DNA of 64,000 nt from Thermus amyloliquefaciens (GTDB lineage: Bacteria > Deinococcota > Deinococci > Deinococcales > Thermaceae): positions 682,001 to 746,000 of the forward strand of contig NZ_JQMV01000003.1 in NCBI RefSeq assembly GCF_000744885.1, written 5' to 3'. The position numbers and the translations under genes are program-made. This document shows, in pieces, positions 27,328 to 37,061 of the stretch (its first letter is position 1; each line of letters starts with the position of its first letter). Below the pieces are notes generated by a model. It was not told where the DNA came from. It saw only the letters and a list, made by a program, of their open reading frames with translations, and did no database searches.

Positions 27328-28057
27328 GGCCGAAGGCGGCGAACCAGGCCCTAAGCTCCGGGAAGAGTTCCAGCAGGACCCTGTGCCCCTTTTTCCGGTC
27401 CAGGGGGGCGGCCTGGAGGAAGGCCAGGAGAAGGCCGTCCCCCTTCGTTTCCAGAAGTTCTTGGGACTTGAGGGTGAACTGGGCCTGGAACCAGAGGGCG
27501 CTTTTCAGGTCCCCCCGCCTCCTCTCGTAGGCGGAGAGGCTTCGCCTTTCCGGCTCGAGGCGGCTCAGGTGGCGGCAGAAGGCCAGGAGGGATGCCGCCA
27601 GGTCGGGCCTGGCCTTGGTGAGGCCCAGGAGGAAAAGGTAGTTGGCCACGAACTCGTCCAGCCACCTGGCCCCGGTCCTGAGGCGCCAGGCCACCTGGAG
27701 GGCGTGGGCGTACTCGTGGCCCAGGTTCAGGTCCAAGAAGGCGGGGATCTCCATGGGAGGGGGCCCCAGGGGAAGCAGGGCCTCGCGGAAGCGGTGGAGG
27801 AGCCTTTCGGGGTAGGTGAGGGGGGCGAAGAGGGAAAGCCTTCCCCCCTCGCTTCGCTGGAAGGCTAGGCCGTAGGGGTAGGGGAGGAGGGCCCGCCAGT
27901 CCCCCTCGGAGAGGACGTAAAGGGTCACGGGGGGCACCGGGGCATAAGGGGTGTAGGCCTCCCGCAGCTCCAGGAGGTAGCGCCGGAGGCTTTCGGCCCT
28001 CAGGACCCCCCCCTCGGAGGCGAAGGCGGGGATATGGGGATGGGGCAGGGCCTTCAT
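27311..28057 (-). CDS. Putative zinc metallopeptidase with HEYAH motif
   Basis: Function unknown, probably a peptidase. The 248-residue protein contains NLGHEYAHALQ (His114, Glu115, His118) followed by RWLDEFVANYLF, with Glu135 as a likely third zinc ligand. That HExxH...E spacing is gluzincin-like. I see no signal peptide or membrane segment. It lies downstream of no clear partner and overlaps the secreted hydrolase by 17 bases at the 3' end. A family name cannot be given with confidence. Confidence 0.6.
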   Translation of the reverse strand: MKALPHPHIPAFASEGGVLRAESLRRYLLELREAYTPYAPVPPVTLYVLSEGDWRALLPYPYGLAFQRSEGGRLSLFAPLTYPERLLHRFREALLPLGPPPMEIPAFLDLNLGHEYAHALQVAWRLRTGARWLDEFVANYLFLLGLTKARPDLAASLLAFCRHLSRLEPERRSLSAYERRRGDLKSALWFQAQFTLKSQELLETKGDGLLLAFLQAAPLDRKKGHRVLLELFPELRAWFAAFGLKGAL

Positions 28058-28099
28058 CCCTCACCCCCTGGCGAGGATTGGCCCAGGCCCCACCATCCC

Positions 28100-30418
28100 C
28101 TAGATGACCTCCCGGAAGCCGATGCGTTCCGCCTGGGCCCGGAGCTCCTCCTTAAGGGTCTGGTGCTGGGGCAAGGAGAGGTCCGGGTCCATCTCCAGAA
28201 TGCGCTTGGCCAGGGCCCGGGCTTGCTCGATGATCTCGGTGTCCTGGGAGAGGTCCCCAAGCTTCAATTCCGGGTAGCCGGACTGCCGGGTGCCCCTGAG
28301 CTCCCCAGGGCCCCTCAGCTTCAGGTCCATCTCCGCGATGTAGAAGCCGTCGTTGGACTCCTCCAGGACCCGGAGGCGCTTGAGGGTCTTCTGGCTGGCC
28401 TCCCCGGCGATCAGGATGGCGTAGCCTTCCAGCCCCCCCCGTCCCACCCGGCCCCTGAGCTGGTGGAGCTGGGCCAGGCCGAAGCGCTCGGCGTTTTCCA
28501 CCACGATGAGGCTGGCCTTGGGGATATCCACCCCCACCTCCACCACGGTGGTGGACACCAGGAGGTCAAAGGCCCCCTGGCGGAAGGCCTCCATGACGCT
28601 ATCCTTTTCCCGGGCGGGCATCTTGCCGTGGAGAAGGGCCATGCGCACCCCGGGGAGAAGGCCCTTGAGCTCCTCGTAGAGGGCGGTGGCCGCCTTCAGG
28701 TCCAGTTCCTCGGACTCCTCAATGGCCGGGGCCACCACGAAGACCTGGTGCCCCTTTTTCACCTCCTCCCGGGCGAAGGCGTAGGCCTGGAGGCGGAGGC
28801 GGTGGGGGAGGACCTTGGTCTTCACGGGCTTGCGCCCTGGGGGCATCTCGTCCAGGAGGCTCACCTCGAGGTCCCCATAAAGGGTCAGGGCCAGGGAGCG
28901 GGGGATGGGGGTGGCGGACATCACCAGGACGTCGGGGGGGACCTTGGCCAGCTTCAGGAGGGCCCGCCGCTGCAACACCCCGAAGCGGTGCTCCTCGTCC
29001 ACCACCGCCAGGCCCAGGTCCCGAAACCCCACCCCCTCCTGGATGAGGGCGTGGGTGCCCACCGCCACCTGGGCCTCCCCGGAAAGGAGCCTCTGGATGG
29101 CCCCTTCCTTCTCCTTGGGGGTCATGGAGCCCAGGAGGAGTTCCACCCTTACCCCTAAGGGGAAAAGGTACCGGGTTAGGTTCTGGTGGTGCTGCTTGGC
29201 CAGGATCTCCGTGGGGGCCATGAGGGCCCCCTGGGCCCCGTTCATGGCCGCCAGGTAGAGGGCGTAAGCGGCCACCACCGTCTTGCCCGAGCCCACATCC
29301 CCCTGGAGGAGGCGGGCCATCTGCCTGGGGCTTTGCATGTCCCGGGCGATCTCCCCCATGACCCGTTCCTGGGCCCGGGTGAGGGGGAAGGGGAGGCCCT
29401 TCTTGAAGGCCTCCGTCCAGGCTTCCTCCACCTTGAAGCTCCGCCCCAGGACCAGGCCCCCCGCGTCCAGGAGGGCTTTGAGCTCCAAGAGCACGTACTC
29501 GTCAAACTTGAGGCGAAGGAGGGCCTTTCTCAAGGCCTCCTCGTCCTCGGGGAAGTGGATCTGGCGAAGGGCCTCGGCGTAGGGGAGGAGGCGGTGCTCC
29601 TCCCGGTACGGCTCCAGGGGGTCGGGGAGGGGGAGGGCCATCTCCAGGGCCCGGTGCACGGTGCGGCGCAAGAAGGCCTGCCCGATCCCCTCCTTGGCGG
29701 GGTAAATGGGCACGATCCTCCCCGTGGAGAGGGACTCGGTGCCCTCGTTTTCAAAGTGCTCCACGTAAAGCTGCACCCTAGGGCGCCGCTGCACCCTGCC
29801 CGTGACGATCAGGGTCTCCCCCTCCTGGATCTGGGAGAGGACCCAGGTCTGGTTGAACCAGACCAGGGTGATGGGGAAGCCCCAGGCGTCCTGGGCCCTA
29901 ACCTGCACCAGCTGCATCCCCTTCTTGGGGGTTTTCACCAGCTCCTTGGCCAGGACCCTCACGGCGAGGGTGGCCTTCTGGCCCTCCTCCAGGAAGCGGA
30001 CCCCGGGGAGGGTCCTGCGGTCCTCGTAGCGGCGGGGGTAGTAGTGGAGGACGTCCCGCACCGTGTGCAGGGAAAGCTCCCCCAGCCTTTTCCGGCTTTG
30101 CGGGGGGACCAGGAGGTGGGCGGGGTCCTGGGGGGTGAGCCGGGGGGAAGGGGCGGGGGCCACCCCTCCCTTGGGCGGGGCCACCAGGCCGTCCTTGAGG
30201 AAGCGGAGGGCCTCCATCAGGACCTTCTTGCGCTCCTCCGGGGTCTTCCCCCCGTACCCTTGGAAAAGCCTCTGGAGCTGAGGGAAGGGCTTGGCCAGGT
30301 TTTGGATGAGGCTCTCCAGGCCCCCCACCACCACCTGGTCCCGGGCGCCATCCCTCAGCTCCCGCAGGATGGGCCGGAAGAGCCTTTCCCGGAGTTCCCC
30401 TTCCCTCACGCCCTCCAT
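28100..30418 (-). CDS. recG: ATP-dependent DNA helicase RecG
   Basis: Branch-migrating helicase that regresses stalled forks and processes Holliday junctions. An N-terminal extension of about 100 residues precedes the wedge (OB) domain (VRFLEEGQKATLAVRVL, GETLIVTGRVQRRP). The SF2 motor follows with LLQGDVGSGKTVVA (Walker A), ALMAPTEILAKQH, VVDEEHRFGVLQR (motif II), VMSATPIPRSLALTLYG and LVSTTVVEVGVDIPKA. The usual DEQH box reads DEEH here. C-terminal QLRGRVGRGG and LRGPGELRGTRQSG (TRG motif) are present. Product 772 residues. Start ATG 30418, 15 bases from the divergent peptidase gene; open frame continues upstream but is antisense to that gene. Confidence 0.95.
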   Translation of the reverse strand: MEGVREGELRERLFRPILRELRDGARDQVVVGGLESLIQNLAKPFPQLQRLFQGYGGKTPEERKKVLMEALRFLKDGLVAPPKGGVAPAPSPRLTPQDPAHLLVPPQSRKRLGELSLHTVRDVLHYYPRRYEDRRTLPGVRFLEEGQKATLAVRVLAKELVKTPKKGMQLVQVRAQDAWGFPITLVWFNQTWVLSQIQEGETLIVTGRVQRRPRVQLYVEHFENEGTESLSTGRIVPIYPAKEGIGQAFLRRTVHRALEMALPLPDPLEPYREEHRLLPYAEALRQIHFPEDEEALRKALLRLKFDEYVLLELKALLDAGGLVLGRSFKVEEAWTEAFKKGLPFPLTRAQERVMGEIARDMQSPRQMARLLQGDVGSGKTVVAAYALYLAAMNGAQGALMAPTEILAKQHHQNLTRYLFPLGVRVELLLGSMTPKEKEGAIQRLLSGEAQVAVGTHALIQEGVGFRDLGLAVVDEEHRFGVLQRRALLKLAKVPPDVLVMSATPIPRSLALTLYGDLEVSLLDEMPPGRKPVKTKVLPHRLRLQAYAFAREEVKKGHQVFVVAPAIEESEELDLKAATALYEELKGLLPGVRMALLHGKMPAREKDSVMEAFRQGAFDLLVSTTVVEVGVDIPKASLIVVENAERFGLAQLHQLRGRVGRGGLEGYAILIAGEASQKTLKRLRVLEESNDGFYIAEMDLKLRGPGELRGTRQSGYPELKLGDLSQDTEIIEQARALAKRILEMDPDLSLPQHQTLKEELRAQAERIGFREVI

Positions 30419-30420
30419 GA

Positions 30421-30426
30421 TACCCT
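30421..30426 (+). promoter_or_regulatory. -10 element of the M16 peptidase operon
   Basis: TACCCT ends 7 bases before the GTG at 30434, a leaderless arrangement. The site lies between the divergent starts of recG and the peptidase, which are only 15 bases apart. Confidence 0.4.
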
Positions 30427-30433
30427 TAGGCCT

Positions 30434-31648
30434 GTGAGCCGCGTGGAGCGATTGCCGAATGGGCTTTTGCTGGCCCTCGAGGAGCGGGACTACCCCGGGG
30501 TGGCCTTCGGCCTCCTGGTGCCCGCCGGGGCGGTGAACGAGCCCGAGGGGCTTCTTGGGGCCAGCTCCCTCCTGGAGGGGTGGCTTTGGAAGGGGGCTGG
30601 GGAGCTGGACGCCTTGGGGCTGGCCCGGGCCCTGGATGCCTTGGGCGTTAGGCGGCAGAGCGGGGCGGGGCTGGAGTACACCCTCTTCTCCGCCGCCTTC
30701 TTGCCGGAGGCCCTGGAGGAGGTCTTCCGGATCTATGCCCTCCTCCTCCTTAGGCCCAGGCTTCCCGAGGAGGGCTTTGAGGCGGTGAGAAGCGTGGCCC
30801 TGCAGGCCCTTCTCTCCCAGGAGGACCAGCCCGCCCGGAAGCTTTTCTCCGAGCTCAGGAAAAGGGTCTTCCTCTCCCCCCACGGCCGGGACCCCTTGGG
30901 GGAGGAGGAGGATCTAAAAAGGGCCACGCCCCAGGCGGTGCGGGAGGACTACCGTCGGCGCTACACCCCCAGGGGGGCCATCCTGGCGGTGGCGGGAGGG
31001 GTCTCCTGGGATAGGCTTTTGGGGGCCCTGGAGCCCCTTATGGCCTGGGAGGGGGAGGAGGCCTGGTACCCGGAGCCCAGGCTTGCCGAGCCCCAGCGCT
31101 TTGTCCTCAGGCGCTCCACCGCCCAGGTGCAGATCGGCCTGGCCTACCCCGACGTGGGCCCCGAGGATCCCCGGTTCTACGCCGCCCGGCTGGCCTTGGA
31201 GGTGCTCTCCGGGGGCATGTCTAGCCGCCTTTTCACCGAGGTGCGGGAGAAGAGGGGCCTGGTCTATGCGGTGAGCGCCTTCCCCGCCGGGGTGAGGGGC
31301 CAGGGCCTCCTCATGGCCTATGGGGGCACCACCAAGGAGAGGGCCGGGGAGACCCTGAGGGTCATGCTGGCGGAGATGGAGCGCCTGGCGGAAGGGGTCA
31401 CGGAGGAGGAGCTTTCCCGGGCCAAGGTGGGCCTGAAGACCGCCTTGGTGATGGCGGACGAGTCCATCCGTAGCCGGGCCGCCTCCATGGTGCGGGACCT
31501 CTTCATGCTGGGGCGGATCCGGCCCCTTTCCGAGATCGAGGAGGCCATAGAGGGTACGGGCCTCGAGGCGGTGAACGCCTTCTTGCGGGAACACCCCTAC
31601 CGCAACCCCTGGGTGGGGCTTCTGGGCGAGGTGGACGATGTTTCGTGA
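30434..31648 (+). CDS. M16-family peptidase subunit lacking the zinc site
   Basis: Non-catalytic half of a two-subunit M16B (processing-peptidase-like) protease. The protein has the M16 fold over 404 residues, but where active members have HxxEH it reads GASSLLEGWL. It keeps the other conserved element, VREKRGLVYAVSAF, whose Arg/Tyr pair binds substrate backbone in M16 enzymes. The next gene has the opposite pattern, so the two should form one active site. GTG 30434 is leaderless behind TACCCT. The 3' end overlaps the catalytic subunit gene by 11 bases. Confidence 0.9.
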   Translation: MSRVERLPNGLLLALEERDYPGVAFGLLVPAGAVNEPEGLLGASSLLEGWLWKGAGELDALGLARALDALGVRRQSGAGLEYTLFSAAFLPEALEEVFRIYALLLLRPRLPEEGFEAVRSVALQALLSQEDQPARKLFSELRKRVFLSPHGRDPLGEEEDLKRATPQAVREDYRRRYTPRGAILAVAGGVSWDRLLGALEPLMAWEGEEAWYPEPRLAEPQRFVLRRSTAQVQIGLAYPDVGPEDPRFYAARLALEVLSGGMSSRLFTEVREKRGLVYAVSAFPAGVRGQGLLMAYGGTTKERAGETLRVMLAEMERLAEGVTEEELSRAKVGLKTALVMADESIRSRAASMVRDLFMLGRIRPLSEIEEAIEGTGLEAVNAFLREHPYRNPWVGLLGEVDDVS

Positions 31649-32858
31649 GGCTGAGCTGAAAAATGGCCTTAGGGTCATCGCGGAGGTGCTTCCCGAGGCG
31701 CGGAGCGTGGCCTTGGGCTACTTCGTGAGGACGGGGGCGCGGGATGAGGCCCCGGAGGAGAGCGGGGTAAGCCATTTCCTGGAGCACATGGTGTTCAAGG
31801 GCCCGGAAGGGATGAGCGCCTGGGAGGTGAACCTGGCCTTTGACCGCCTGGGGGCCCAGTACAACGCCTTCACCTCCGAGGAGGCCACGGTCTACTACGG
31901 GGCGGTCCTGCCCGAGTTCGCCCTCTCCCTGCTGGAGCTCTTCTCCCGGCTCCTGCGCCCTGCCCTGCGCCAGGAGGACTTTGACACCGAGAAGAAGGTG
32001 ATCCTGGAGGAGATCGCCCGCTATCAGGACCGCCCGGGCTTTATGGCCTACGACTGGGCCCGGGCCCGCTTCTTCCAGGGGCACCCCTTGGGGAATAGCG
32101 TCCTGGGCACGGTGGAGAGCATCACCGCCCTCACGCGGGAGGCCATGGCCGCCTACCACGCGAGGCGTTACCTTCCGGGGAACATGGTTTTGGCCGCCAC
32201 GGGGAAGGTGGATTTTGAGGCCCTGGTGGCCGAGGCGGAGCGGCTTACGGCGGACTGGCCCCTGGGGGAGGCGGGAAGAGCCTACCCTCCCCTAGACCCT
32301 GCCCAGGGGGTGGTGGAGAACCCCTACGAGAAGGCCCGGGCCCTCTACCTGGTGGGCCTTTTCCCCGGGGTCGGCTACCAGGAGGAGGAGCGTTTTGCCG
32401 CCCAGGTGCTGGCCCACCTCCTGGGGGAGGAGGGCTCGGGGCGGCTCCACTTCGCCCTGGTGGACGCGGGCCTGGCGGAGACGGCCTCCTTTGGCCACGA
32501 GGAGGCCGACCGGGCAGGCTTCTTCCACGCCTACGTGCAGGCGGACCCAGGGAACAAGGAGGCGGTGTTGGCCGTCCTTCAGGAGGCCCTTGACCGGATC
32601 GCCCTCGAGGGCGTGGGGGAGGAGGAGGTGGAAAAGGCCAAAACCCCCTTGGCCACAGGCCTGGTCTTTGCCGGGGAGACCCCCATGGGGAGGCTTTTCC
32701 ACCTGGGGATGGAGTACCTGTACACGGGCCAATACCTCTCCCTGGCCCAGGTGAAGGAAAAGGTGCTCCAGGTGGGGGCCAGGGAGGTCAACGCCCTTTT
32801 GGAGAGGGGCCTTTTGCGGAGGGGCCTCTACTACCTGGTGCTACCCCATGGAGCCTAG
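31638..32858 (+). CDS. M16-family zinc peptidase, catalytic subunit
   Basis: Zinc metallopeptidase subunit. The active-site motif HFLEH (His46, Glu49, His50) is intact and the distal Glu is in [10 protein letters not shown] (around 121-130). The C-terminal half lacks the RGLVY-type element and reads [15 protein letters not shown], complementing the preceding subunit. Length 406. It overlaps the first subunit by 11 bases and the EamA transporter by 11 bases, so all three are likely one operon. The substrate is unknown; homologous pairs degrade small peptides in the periplasm, but I see no clear signal peptide here. Confidence 0.92.
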   Translation: MFREAELKNGLRVIAEVLPEARSVALGYFVRTGARDEAPEESGVSHFLEHMVFKGPEGMSAWEVNLAFDRLGAQYNAFTSEEATVYYGAVLPEFALSLLELFSRLLRPALRQEDFDTEKKVILEEIARYQDRPGFMAYDWARARFFQGHPLGNSVLGTVESITALTREAMAAYHARRYLPGNMVLAATGKVDFEALVAEAERLTADWPLGEAGRAYPPLDPAQGVVENPYEKARALYLVGLFPGVGYQEEERFAAQVLAHLLGEEGSGRLHFALVDAGLAETASFGHEEADRAGFFHAYVQADPGNKEAVLAVLQEALDRIALEGVGEEEVEKAKTPLATGLVFAGETPMGRLFHLGMEYLYTGQYLSLAQVKEKVLQVGAREVNALLERGLLRRGLYYLVLPHGA

Positions 32859-33708
32859 GGCGCTGGGGGCGGCCCTCCTCACCATCCTCCTCTGGGCCAG
32901 CGCCTTCGCCGGCATCCGGGCGGGGCTCCAGGGCCTGGGCCCAGGGCACCTGGTCCTCCTCCGCTTTTTGGTGGCCAGCGCCCTTTTGCTCCTCTATGCC
33001 CGGCTCCAGGGGCTTCGCCCCCCCAGGAGGGAGGACCTTCCCCGGCTTTTCCTCCTGGGGTTTTTGGGCATCACCGTGTACCACACCGCCTTGGCCTACG
33101 GGGAGCTCACGGTGAGCGCGGGGGCGGCAAGCCTCCTCATCGCCACCGGGCCGGTGTTCACCGCGCTTCTGTCCTACGTCTTCCTGGGGGAGCGCCTTAA
33201 GCCCGCGGGGGTTTTGGGTTTTTCCCTGGCCCTGGCGGGCTCCTTGCTCATCGCCGTGGGGGAGGGGGGAGGGGTGTCCCTTAGCCCGGGGGCCTTTCTG
33301 ATCCTGCTTTCCGCCCTCTCCACCTCCTTCTACTTCGTCTGGCAAAAGCCCCTCTTCTCCCGCTACAGCAGCCGGGAGATGACGGTCTACACCCTGGTTT
33401 TGGGCACGCTTCCCCTTCTCGTCTTCCTCCCCGGCCTGGGGGAGGCCCTGCGCGCCGCACCCCGACCGGCCCTCTACAGCGCCCTCTACCTGGGCGTCTT
33501 CCCCGGGGCCTTGGCCTACCTCACCTGGACCTATGCCCTTTCCCGCACCCCCGCCTCCCGCCTGGCCAGCTTCCTTTACCTTTCCCCCGTCTTGGCCATC
33601 CTCATCGCCTACCTTTGGCTGGGGGAGGTGCCCTCCTTCCTTTCCCTCCTGGGCGGGGCCTTGGCCCTGGTGGGCGTCCTTTTGGTGAACCTCAGGGGCG
33701 TAAAATAG
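32848..33708 (+). CDS. EamA/DMT-family transporter
   Basis: Inner-membrane exporter or carrier of the drug/metabolite superfamily with ten predicted helices in two EamA repeats ([18 protein letters not shown] start; [19 protein letters not shown] second half). Length 286. The GERL motif ([12 protein letters not shown]) and YLWLGEVPS typical of EamA repeats are present. It overlaps the M16 peptidase stop by 11 bases. Substrate cannot be told; one possibility from context is export of peptide products or amino acids, which is only an inference. Confidence 0.88.
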   Translation: MEPRALGAALLTILLWASAFAGIRAGLQGLGPGHLVLLRFLVASALLLLYARLQGLRPPRREDLPRLFLLGFLGITVYHTALAYGELTVSAGAASLLIATGPVFTALLSYVFLGERLKPAGVLGFSLALAGSLLIAVGEGGGVSLSPGAFLILLSALSTSFYFVWQKPLFSRYSSREMTVYTLVLGTLPLLVFLPGLGEALRAAPRPALYSALYLGVFPGALAYLTWTYALSRTPASRLASFLYLSPVLAILIAYLWLGEVPSFLSLLGGALALVGVLLVNLRGVK

Positions 33709-33723
33709 CCCGAGAGGTGCGGT

Positions 33724-34596
33724 ATGGAGGTTAAGCGGATCGGCGTGGTGGGCGCGGGGCAGATGGGAAGCGGCATCGCCCAGGTGGCGGCCCAGGCGGG
33801 GTTTGAGGTGGTGCTGGTGGACGTGGCGGAAAGCTTCCTGGAGCGGGGCCTTGCCGCCATCCGGCGTTCTTTGGGCAAGTTCTTGGAGAAGGGCAGGCTA
33901 ACCCAGGAGGCCCGCGACGAGGCCTTGGGGCGCATCCGCACCAGCCTGCGCTTGGAGGATTTGGCGGAAGCGGACCTCGTCGTGGAGGCTATCGTGGAGG
34001 ACGAAGGGGAGAAGCGCCGCCTCTTTGAGCGCCTGGGAAGCCTGGTGAAGCCCGAGGCCATCCTGGCCAGCAACACCTCCTCCATCCCCATCACCGCCTT
34101 GGCCCGCTACTCGGGAAGGCCCGAGCGCTTCATCGGCATGCACTTCTTCAACCCCGTGCCCCTCATGGGGCTGGTGGAGGTGATCCGGGGGGAGCTCACC
34201 TCCGAGGAAACCCGGGACGTGGTGGTGGAGGTGGCGAGGCGCATGGGGAAGACGCCCCTCGAGGTCCAGGACTACCCCGGCTTCGTTTCCAACCGCCTCC
34301 TGATGCCCATGATCAACGAGGCCATCGAGGCCCTCAGGGAAGGGGTGGCCACCAAGGAGGCCATCGACGGGGTCATGCGCCTGGGGATGAACCACCCCAT
34401 GGGCCCCTTGGAGCTTGCCGACCTCATCGGCCTGGACACCTGCTTGGCCATCATGGAGGTGCTCCACCGGGGCTTTGGGGACGACAAGTACCGCCCCTCC
34501 CCCCTTCTCCGCCGCATGGTGCAGGCGGGGCTTTTGGGCCGCAAGACGGGGCGGGGGTTTTACACCTACGACGAGAAAGGGAACAAGGTGGGCTGA
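33724..34596 (+). CDS. 3-hydroxybutyryl-CoA dehydrogenase
   Basis: NAD-dependent oxidation of 3-hydroxyacyl-CoA in fatty-acid or butyrate-type metabolism. The 290-residue stand-alone enzyme has [18 protein letters not shown] (5-22), the catalytic His in [16 protein letters not shown], Glu in VEVIRG, and the C-terminal dimer domain with [15 protein letters not shown] and [18 protein letters not shown]. The ATG is preceded by GAGAGGTG; a TAAAAT at 33701-33706 could be its -10. The gene stands between the EamA transporter and malQ. PaaH is a related possibility. Confidence 0.93.
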   Translation: MEVKRIGVVGAGQMGSGIAQVAAQAGFEVVLVDVAESFLERGLAAIRRSLGKFLEKGRLTQEARDEALGRIRTSLRLEDLAEADLVVEAIVEDEGEKRRLFERLGSLVKPEAILASNTSSIPITALARYSGRPERFIGMHFFNPVPLMGLVEVIRGELTSEETRDVVVEVARRMGKTPLEVQDYPGFVSNRLLMPMINEAIEALREGVATKEAIDGVMRLGMNHPMGPLELADLIGLDTCLAIMEVLHRGFGDDKYRPSPLLRRMVQAGLLGRKTGRGFYTYDEKGNKVG

Positions 34597-34611
34597 GGGG
34601 CAGGCCACCCG

Positions 34612-34640
34612 TTGGAAAGCCTTCCATGGGGGGATAAACT
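34612..34640 (+). promoter_or_regulatory. Leaderless promoter of malQ
   Basis: TTGGAA (34612-34617), a 17-base spacer and TAAACT (34635-34640), which ends 6 bases before the ATG at 34647. This is the clearest -35/-10 pair among the leaderless starts in the window. Confidence 0.7.
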
Positions 34641-34646
34641 GGACCC

Positions 34647-36149
34647 ATGGAGCTTCCACGCGCCTACGGGTTGCTGCTGCACCCCACGAGCCTCCCTGGG
34701 CCCTACGGCATCGGGGTCCTGGGGAACGAGGCCCGGGCCTTCCTCCATTTCCTCCACCGGTATGGGGCCCGCTATTGGCAGGTCCTCCCCCTGGGCCCCA
34801 CGGGGTACGGGGACTCCCCTTACCAGGCCTTCAGCGCCTTTGCCGGTAACCCCTACCTCATCGACCTCAGGCCCCTGGCGGAGGCGGGGTATCTGCGCCT
34901 CCAGGACCCCGGCTTTCCTGAGGGCCGGGTGGACTACGGGGGGCTTTACGCCTGGAAGTGGCCGGTGCTTAGGGAGGCCTTCCGGGGTTTCCAGGGGCGG
35001 GCTAGCCGGGAGGAGAAGGAGGCCTTCCAGGCCTTCTGGGAACGGGAAAGGGGTTGGTTGGACGACTACGCCCTCTTCATGGCCTTGAAGGCCCACCACG
35101 GGGGGCTTCCCTGGAACCGCTGGCCCCTGCCCCTGCGCCTAAGGGAGGAAGGGGCCTTGCGGGAGGCGAAGGAAAGGCTTTCCCAGGAGGTGGCCTTCCA
35201 CGCCTGGACCCAGTGGCTTTTCTTCCAGCAATGGCAGGCCTTGAGGGAGGAGGCGGAGGCCTTGGGCCTTTCCCTGATCGGGGACATGCCCATCTTCGTG
35301 GCGGAGGACTCGGCGGAGGTCTGGGCCCACCCCGAGTGGTTCCATCTGGATGAGGAGGGAAGGCCCACCGTGGTGGCCGGGGTACCGCCCGACTACTTTT
35401 CGGAAACGGGCCAGCGCTGGGGGAATCCCCTGTACCGCTGGGAGGTGTTGGAGAAGGAGGGCTTCTCCTTCTGGATCGCGCGTCTAGGAAAGGCCCTCCA
35501 GCTTTTCCACCTGGTGCGCATCGACCACTTCCGCGGCTTTGAGGCCTACTGGGAGATCCCCGCCTCCTGCCCCACGGCGGTGGAGGGGCGCTGGGTGAAG
35601 GCCCCGGGGGAGAAACTTTTCCAGAAGATCCAGGAAACCTTCGGCCAGGTGCCCATCCTGGCGGAGGACCTGGGGGTGATCACCCTGGAGGTGGAGGCCC
35701 TGAGGGAGCGGTTTGGCCTGCCCGGGATGAAGGTCCTGCAGTTCGCCTTTGATGGGGGCAGGGAAAACCCCTTCCTGCCCCACAACTACCCCCCCCATGG
35801 CCGGGTGGTGGTCTACACGGGCACCCACGACAACGACACCACCTTGGGCTGGTACCGCACCGCCACCCCCCACGAAAGGGCCTTCCTGGAGAGGTACCTG
35901 GCGGAGTGGGAAATCGGCTTCCGGGGGGAGGAGGAGGTGCCCTGGGCCCTCATGCATCTGGGGATGAAGTCGGTGGCGAGGCTGGCCATCTACCCGGTGC
36001 AGGACGTCCTGGCCCTGGGGAGCGAGGCCCGGATGAACTACCCTGGGCGCCCCTCGGGGAACTGGGCCTGGCGGCTTAGGCCGGGGGAGCTCACCCCTGA
36101 GCACGGGGAGCGGCTTCTCAGGATGGCCGAGGCCACGGGGCGGGCATAA
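34647..36149 (+). CDS. malQ: 4-alpha-glucanotransferase (amylomaltase)
   Basis: GH77 enzyme that disproportionates maltodextrins and amylose. The 500-residue protein is the short Thermus type. Catalytic residues fall at the known positions: nucleophile Asp293 in RIDHFRGFEAYWE, acid/base Glu340 in ILAEDLGVI and Asp395 in GTHDNDTT. GDMPIFVAEDSAEVWAHPEWF (212-232) is also typical. Transcription appears leaderless from 34612-34640 and ends at the hairpin 36153-36180. Confidence 0.97.
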   Translation: MELPRAYGLLLHPTSLPGPYGIGVLGNEARAFLHFLHRYGARYWQVLPLGPTGYGDSPYQAFSAFAGNPYLIDLRPLAEAGYLRLQDPGFPEGRVDYGGLYAWKWPVLREAFRGFQGRASREEKEAFQAFWERERGWLDDYALFMALKAHHGGLPWNRWPLPLRLREEGALREAKERLSQEVAFHAWTQWLFFQQWQALREEAEALGLSLIGDMPIFVAEDSAEVWAHPEWFHLDEEGRPTVVAGVPPDYFSETGQRWGNPLYRWEVLEKEGFSFWIARLGKALQLFHLVRIDHFRGFEAYWEIPASCPTAVEGRWVKAPGEKLFQKIQETFGQVPILAEDLGVITLEVEALRERFGLPGMKVLQFAFDGGRENPFLPHNYPPHGRVVVYTGTHDNDTTLGWYRTATPHERAFLERYLAEWEIGFRGEEEVPWALMHLGMKSVARLAIYPVQDVLALGSEARMNYPGRPSGNWAWRLRPGELTPEHGERLLRMAEATGRA

Positions 36150-36152
36150 AGG

Positions 36153-36180
36153 CCCCGCCGTGGCCCACGCCACGGCGGGG
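36153..36180. repeat. Hairpin repeat copy 3, shared terminator of malQ and sucD
   Basis: A perfect 12-bp stem, CCCCGCCGTGGC with GCCACGGCGGGG, around CCAC. It lies 3 bases after the malQ stop and 14 bases after the convergent sucD stop, so it can serve both strands. A short AAAA follows on the plus strand. Confidence 0.75.
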
Positions 36181-36194
36181 AAAAGGGGCGTGGC

Positions 36195-37061
36195 CTAACC
36201 CAAGGCCTTTTTCACCAGATCCACGATCTCGTCGATGGTGTCGGCCACGGGGATGCCCGCCTCGGCAAAGGCCTGGAGCTTGGACTCGGGGGTGCCCACG
36301 TTGCCCATGATGATGGCCCCGGCGTGGCCCATGCGCTTGCCCTTGGGGGCGCTCCGGCCGCCGATGAAGCCCACCACCGGCTTTTTCATGTTCTCCTTGA
36401 TCCAGGCTGCCGCTTCCTCCTCGTCGGAGCCCCCGATCTCCCCGATGAGGACCACCGCCTCGGTCTCGGGGTCCTCGTTGAAGAGGGGGAGGAGGTCCTT
36501 GAAGGTGGTGCCGATCACGGGGTCGCCGCCAATTCCCACGGTGGTGGTGGTGCCGATCCCCGCCTGGGAGAGGGCGGCCGCCGCCTCGTAGGTGAGGGTG
36601 CCGGAGCGGCTGATGAGCCCCACCTTCCCCCGCTTGAACACGTGGCCGGGCATGATGCCGATCTTGGTCTCCTCGGCGCTGATGATGCCCGGGCAGTTCC
36701 CCCCGATGAGGCGGCTTCCTAAGGCCTTGATCTCCTCCACCGCCTTCACCATGTCCAGGGTGGGGATGCCCTCGGTGATGAGGACGATGAGGGGAATGCC
36801 GGCATGGGCCGCCTCGAGGGCCGCATCCGCCGCCATGGGGGCCGGCACGAAGATGATGGAGGCGTCAATGCGGTGGTGGGCCACGGCCTCCTTGACCGTG
36901 TCGTAGACGGGAAGGCCCAGGACCTCGCTTCCCCCCTTGCCCGGGGTTACCCCGGCCACCACCTGGGTGCCGTAAGCCAGCATCTCTTTGGTGTGGAACT
37001 GCCCCTCGCGCCCGGTGATGCCCTGGACCAGGACGCGGGTTTCGCGGTTCACCAGGATCAC
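36195..37061 (-). CDS. sucD: Succinyl-CoA synthetase (ADP/GDP-forming) alpha subunit
   Basis: TCA-cycle enzyme subunit that carries the phosphohistidine. The 288-residue protein has [16 protein letters not shown] (CoA and phosphate region), [44 protein letters not shown] and the active-site loop [12 protein letters not shown] with the phosphorylated His. GTG start at 37061 overlaps the sucC stop by four bases (GTGA), giving coupled translation. The hairpin at 36153-36180 follows its stop. Confidence 0.97.
   Translation of the reverse strand: MILVNRETRVLVQGITGREGQFHTKEMLAYGTQVVAGVTPGKGGSEVLGLPVYDTVKEAVAHHRIDASIIFVPAPMAADAALEAAHAGIPLIVLITEGIPTLDMVKAVEEIKALGSRLIGGNCPGIISAEETKIGIMPGHVFKRGKVGLISRSGTLTYEAAAALSQAGIGTTTTVGIGGDPVIGTTFKDLLPLFNEDPETEAVVLIGEIGGSDEEEAAAWIKENMKKPVVGFIGGRSAPKGKRMGHAGAIIMGNVGTPESKLQAFAEAGIPVADTIDEIVDLVKKALG

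Noticed and set aside
30419..30883. Upstream extension of recG by 155 codons
   Set aside because: It lies antisense to the M16 peptidase gene, has no RecG similarity, and an ATG at 30418 fits the family's N-terminus.
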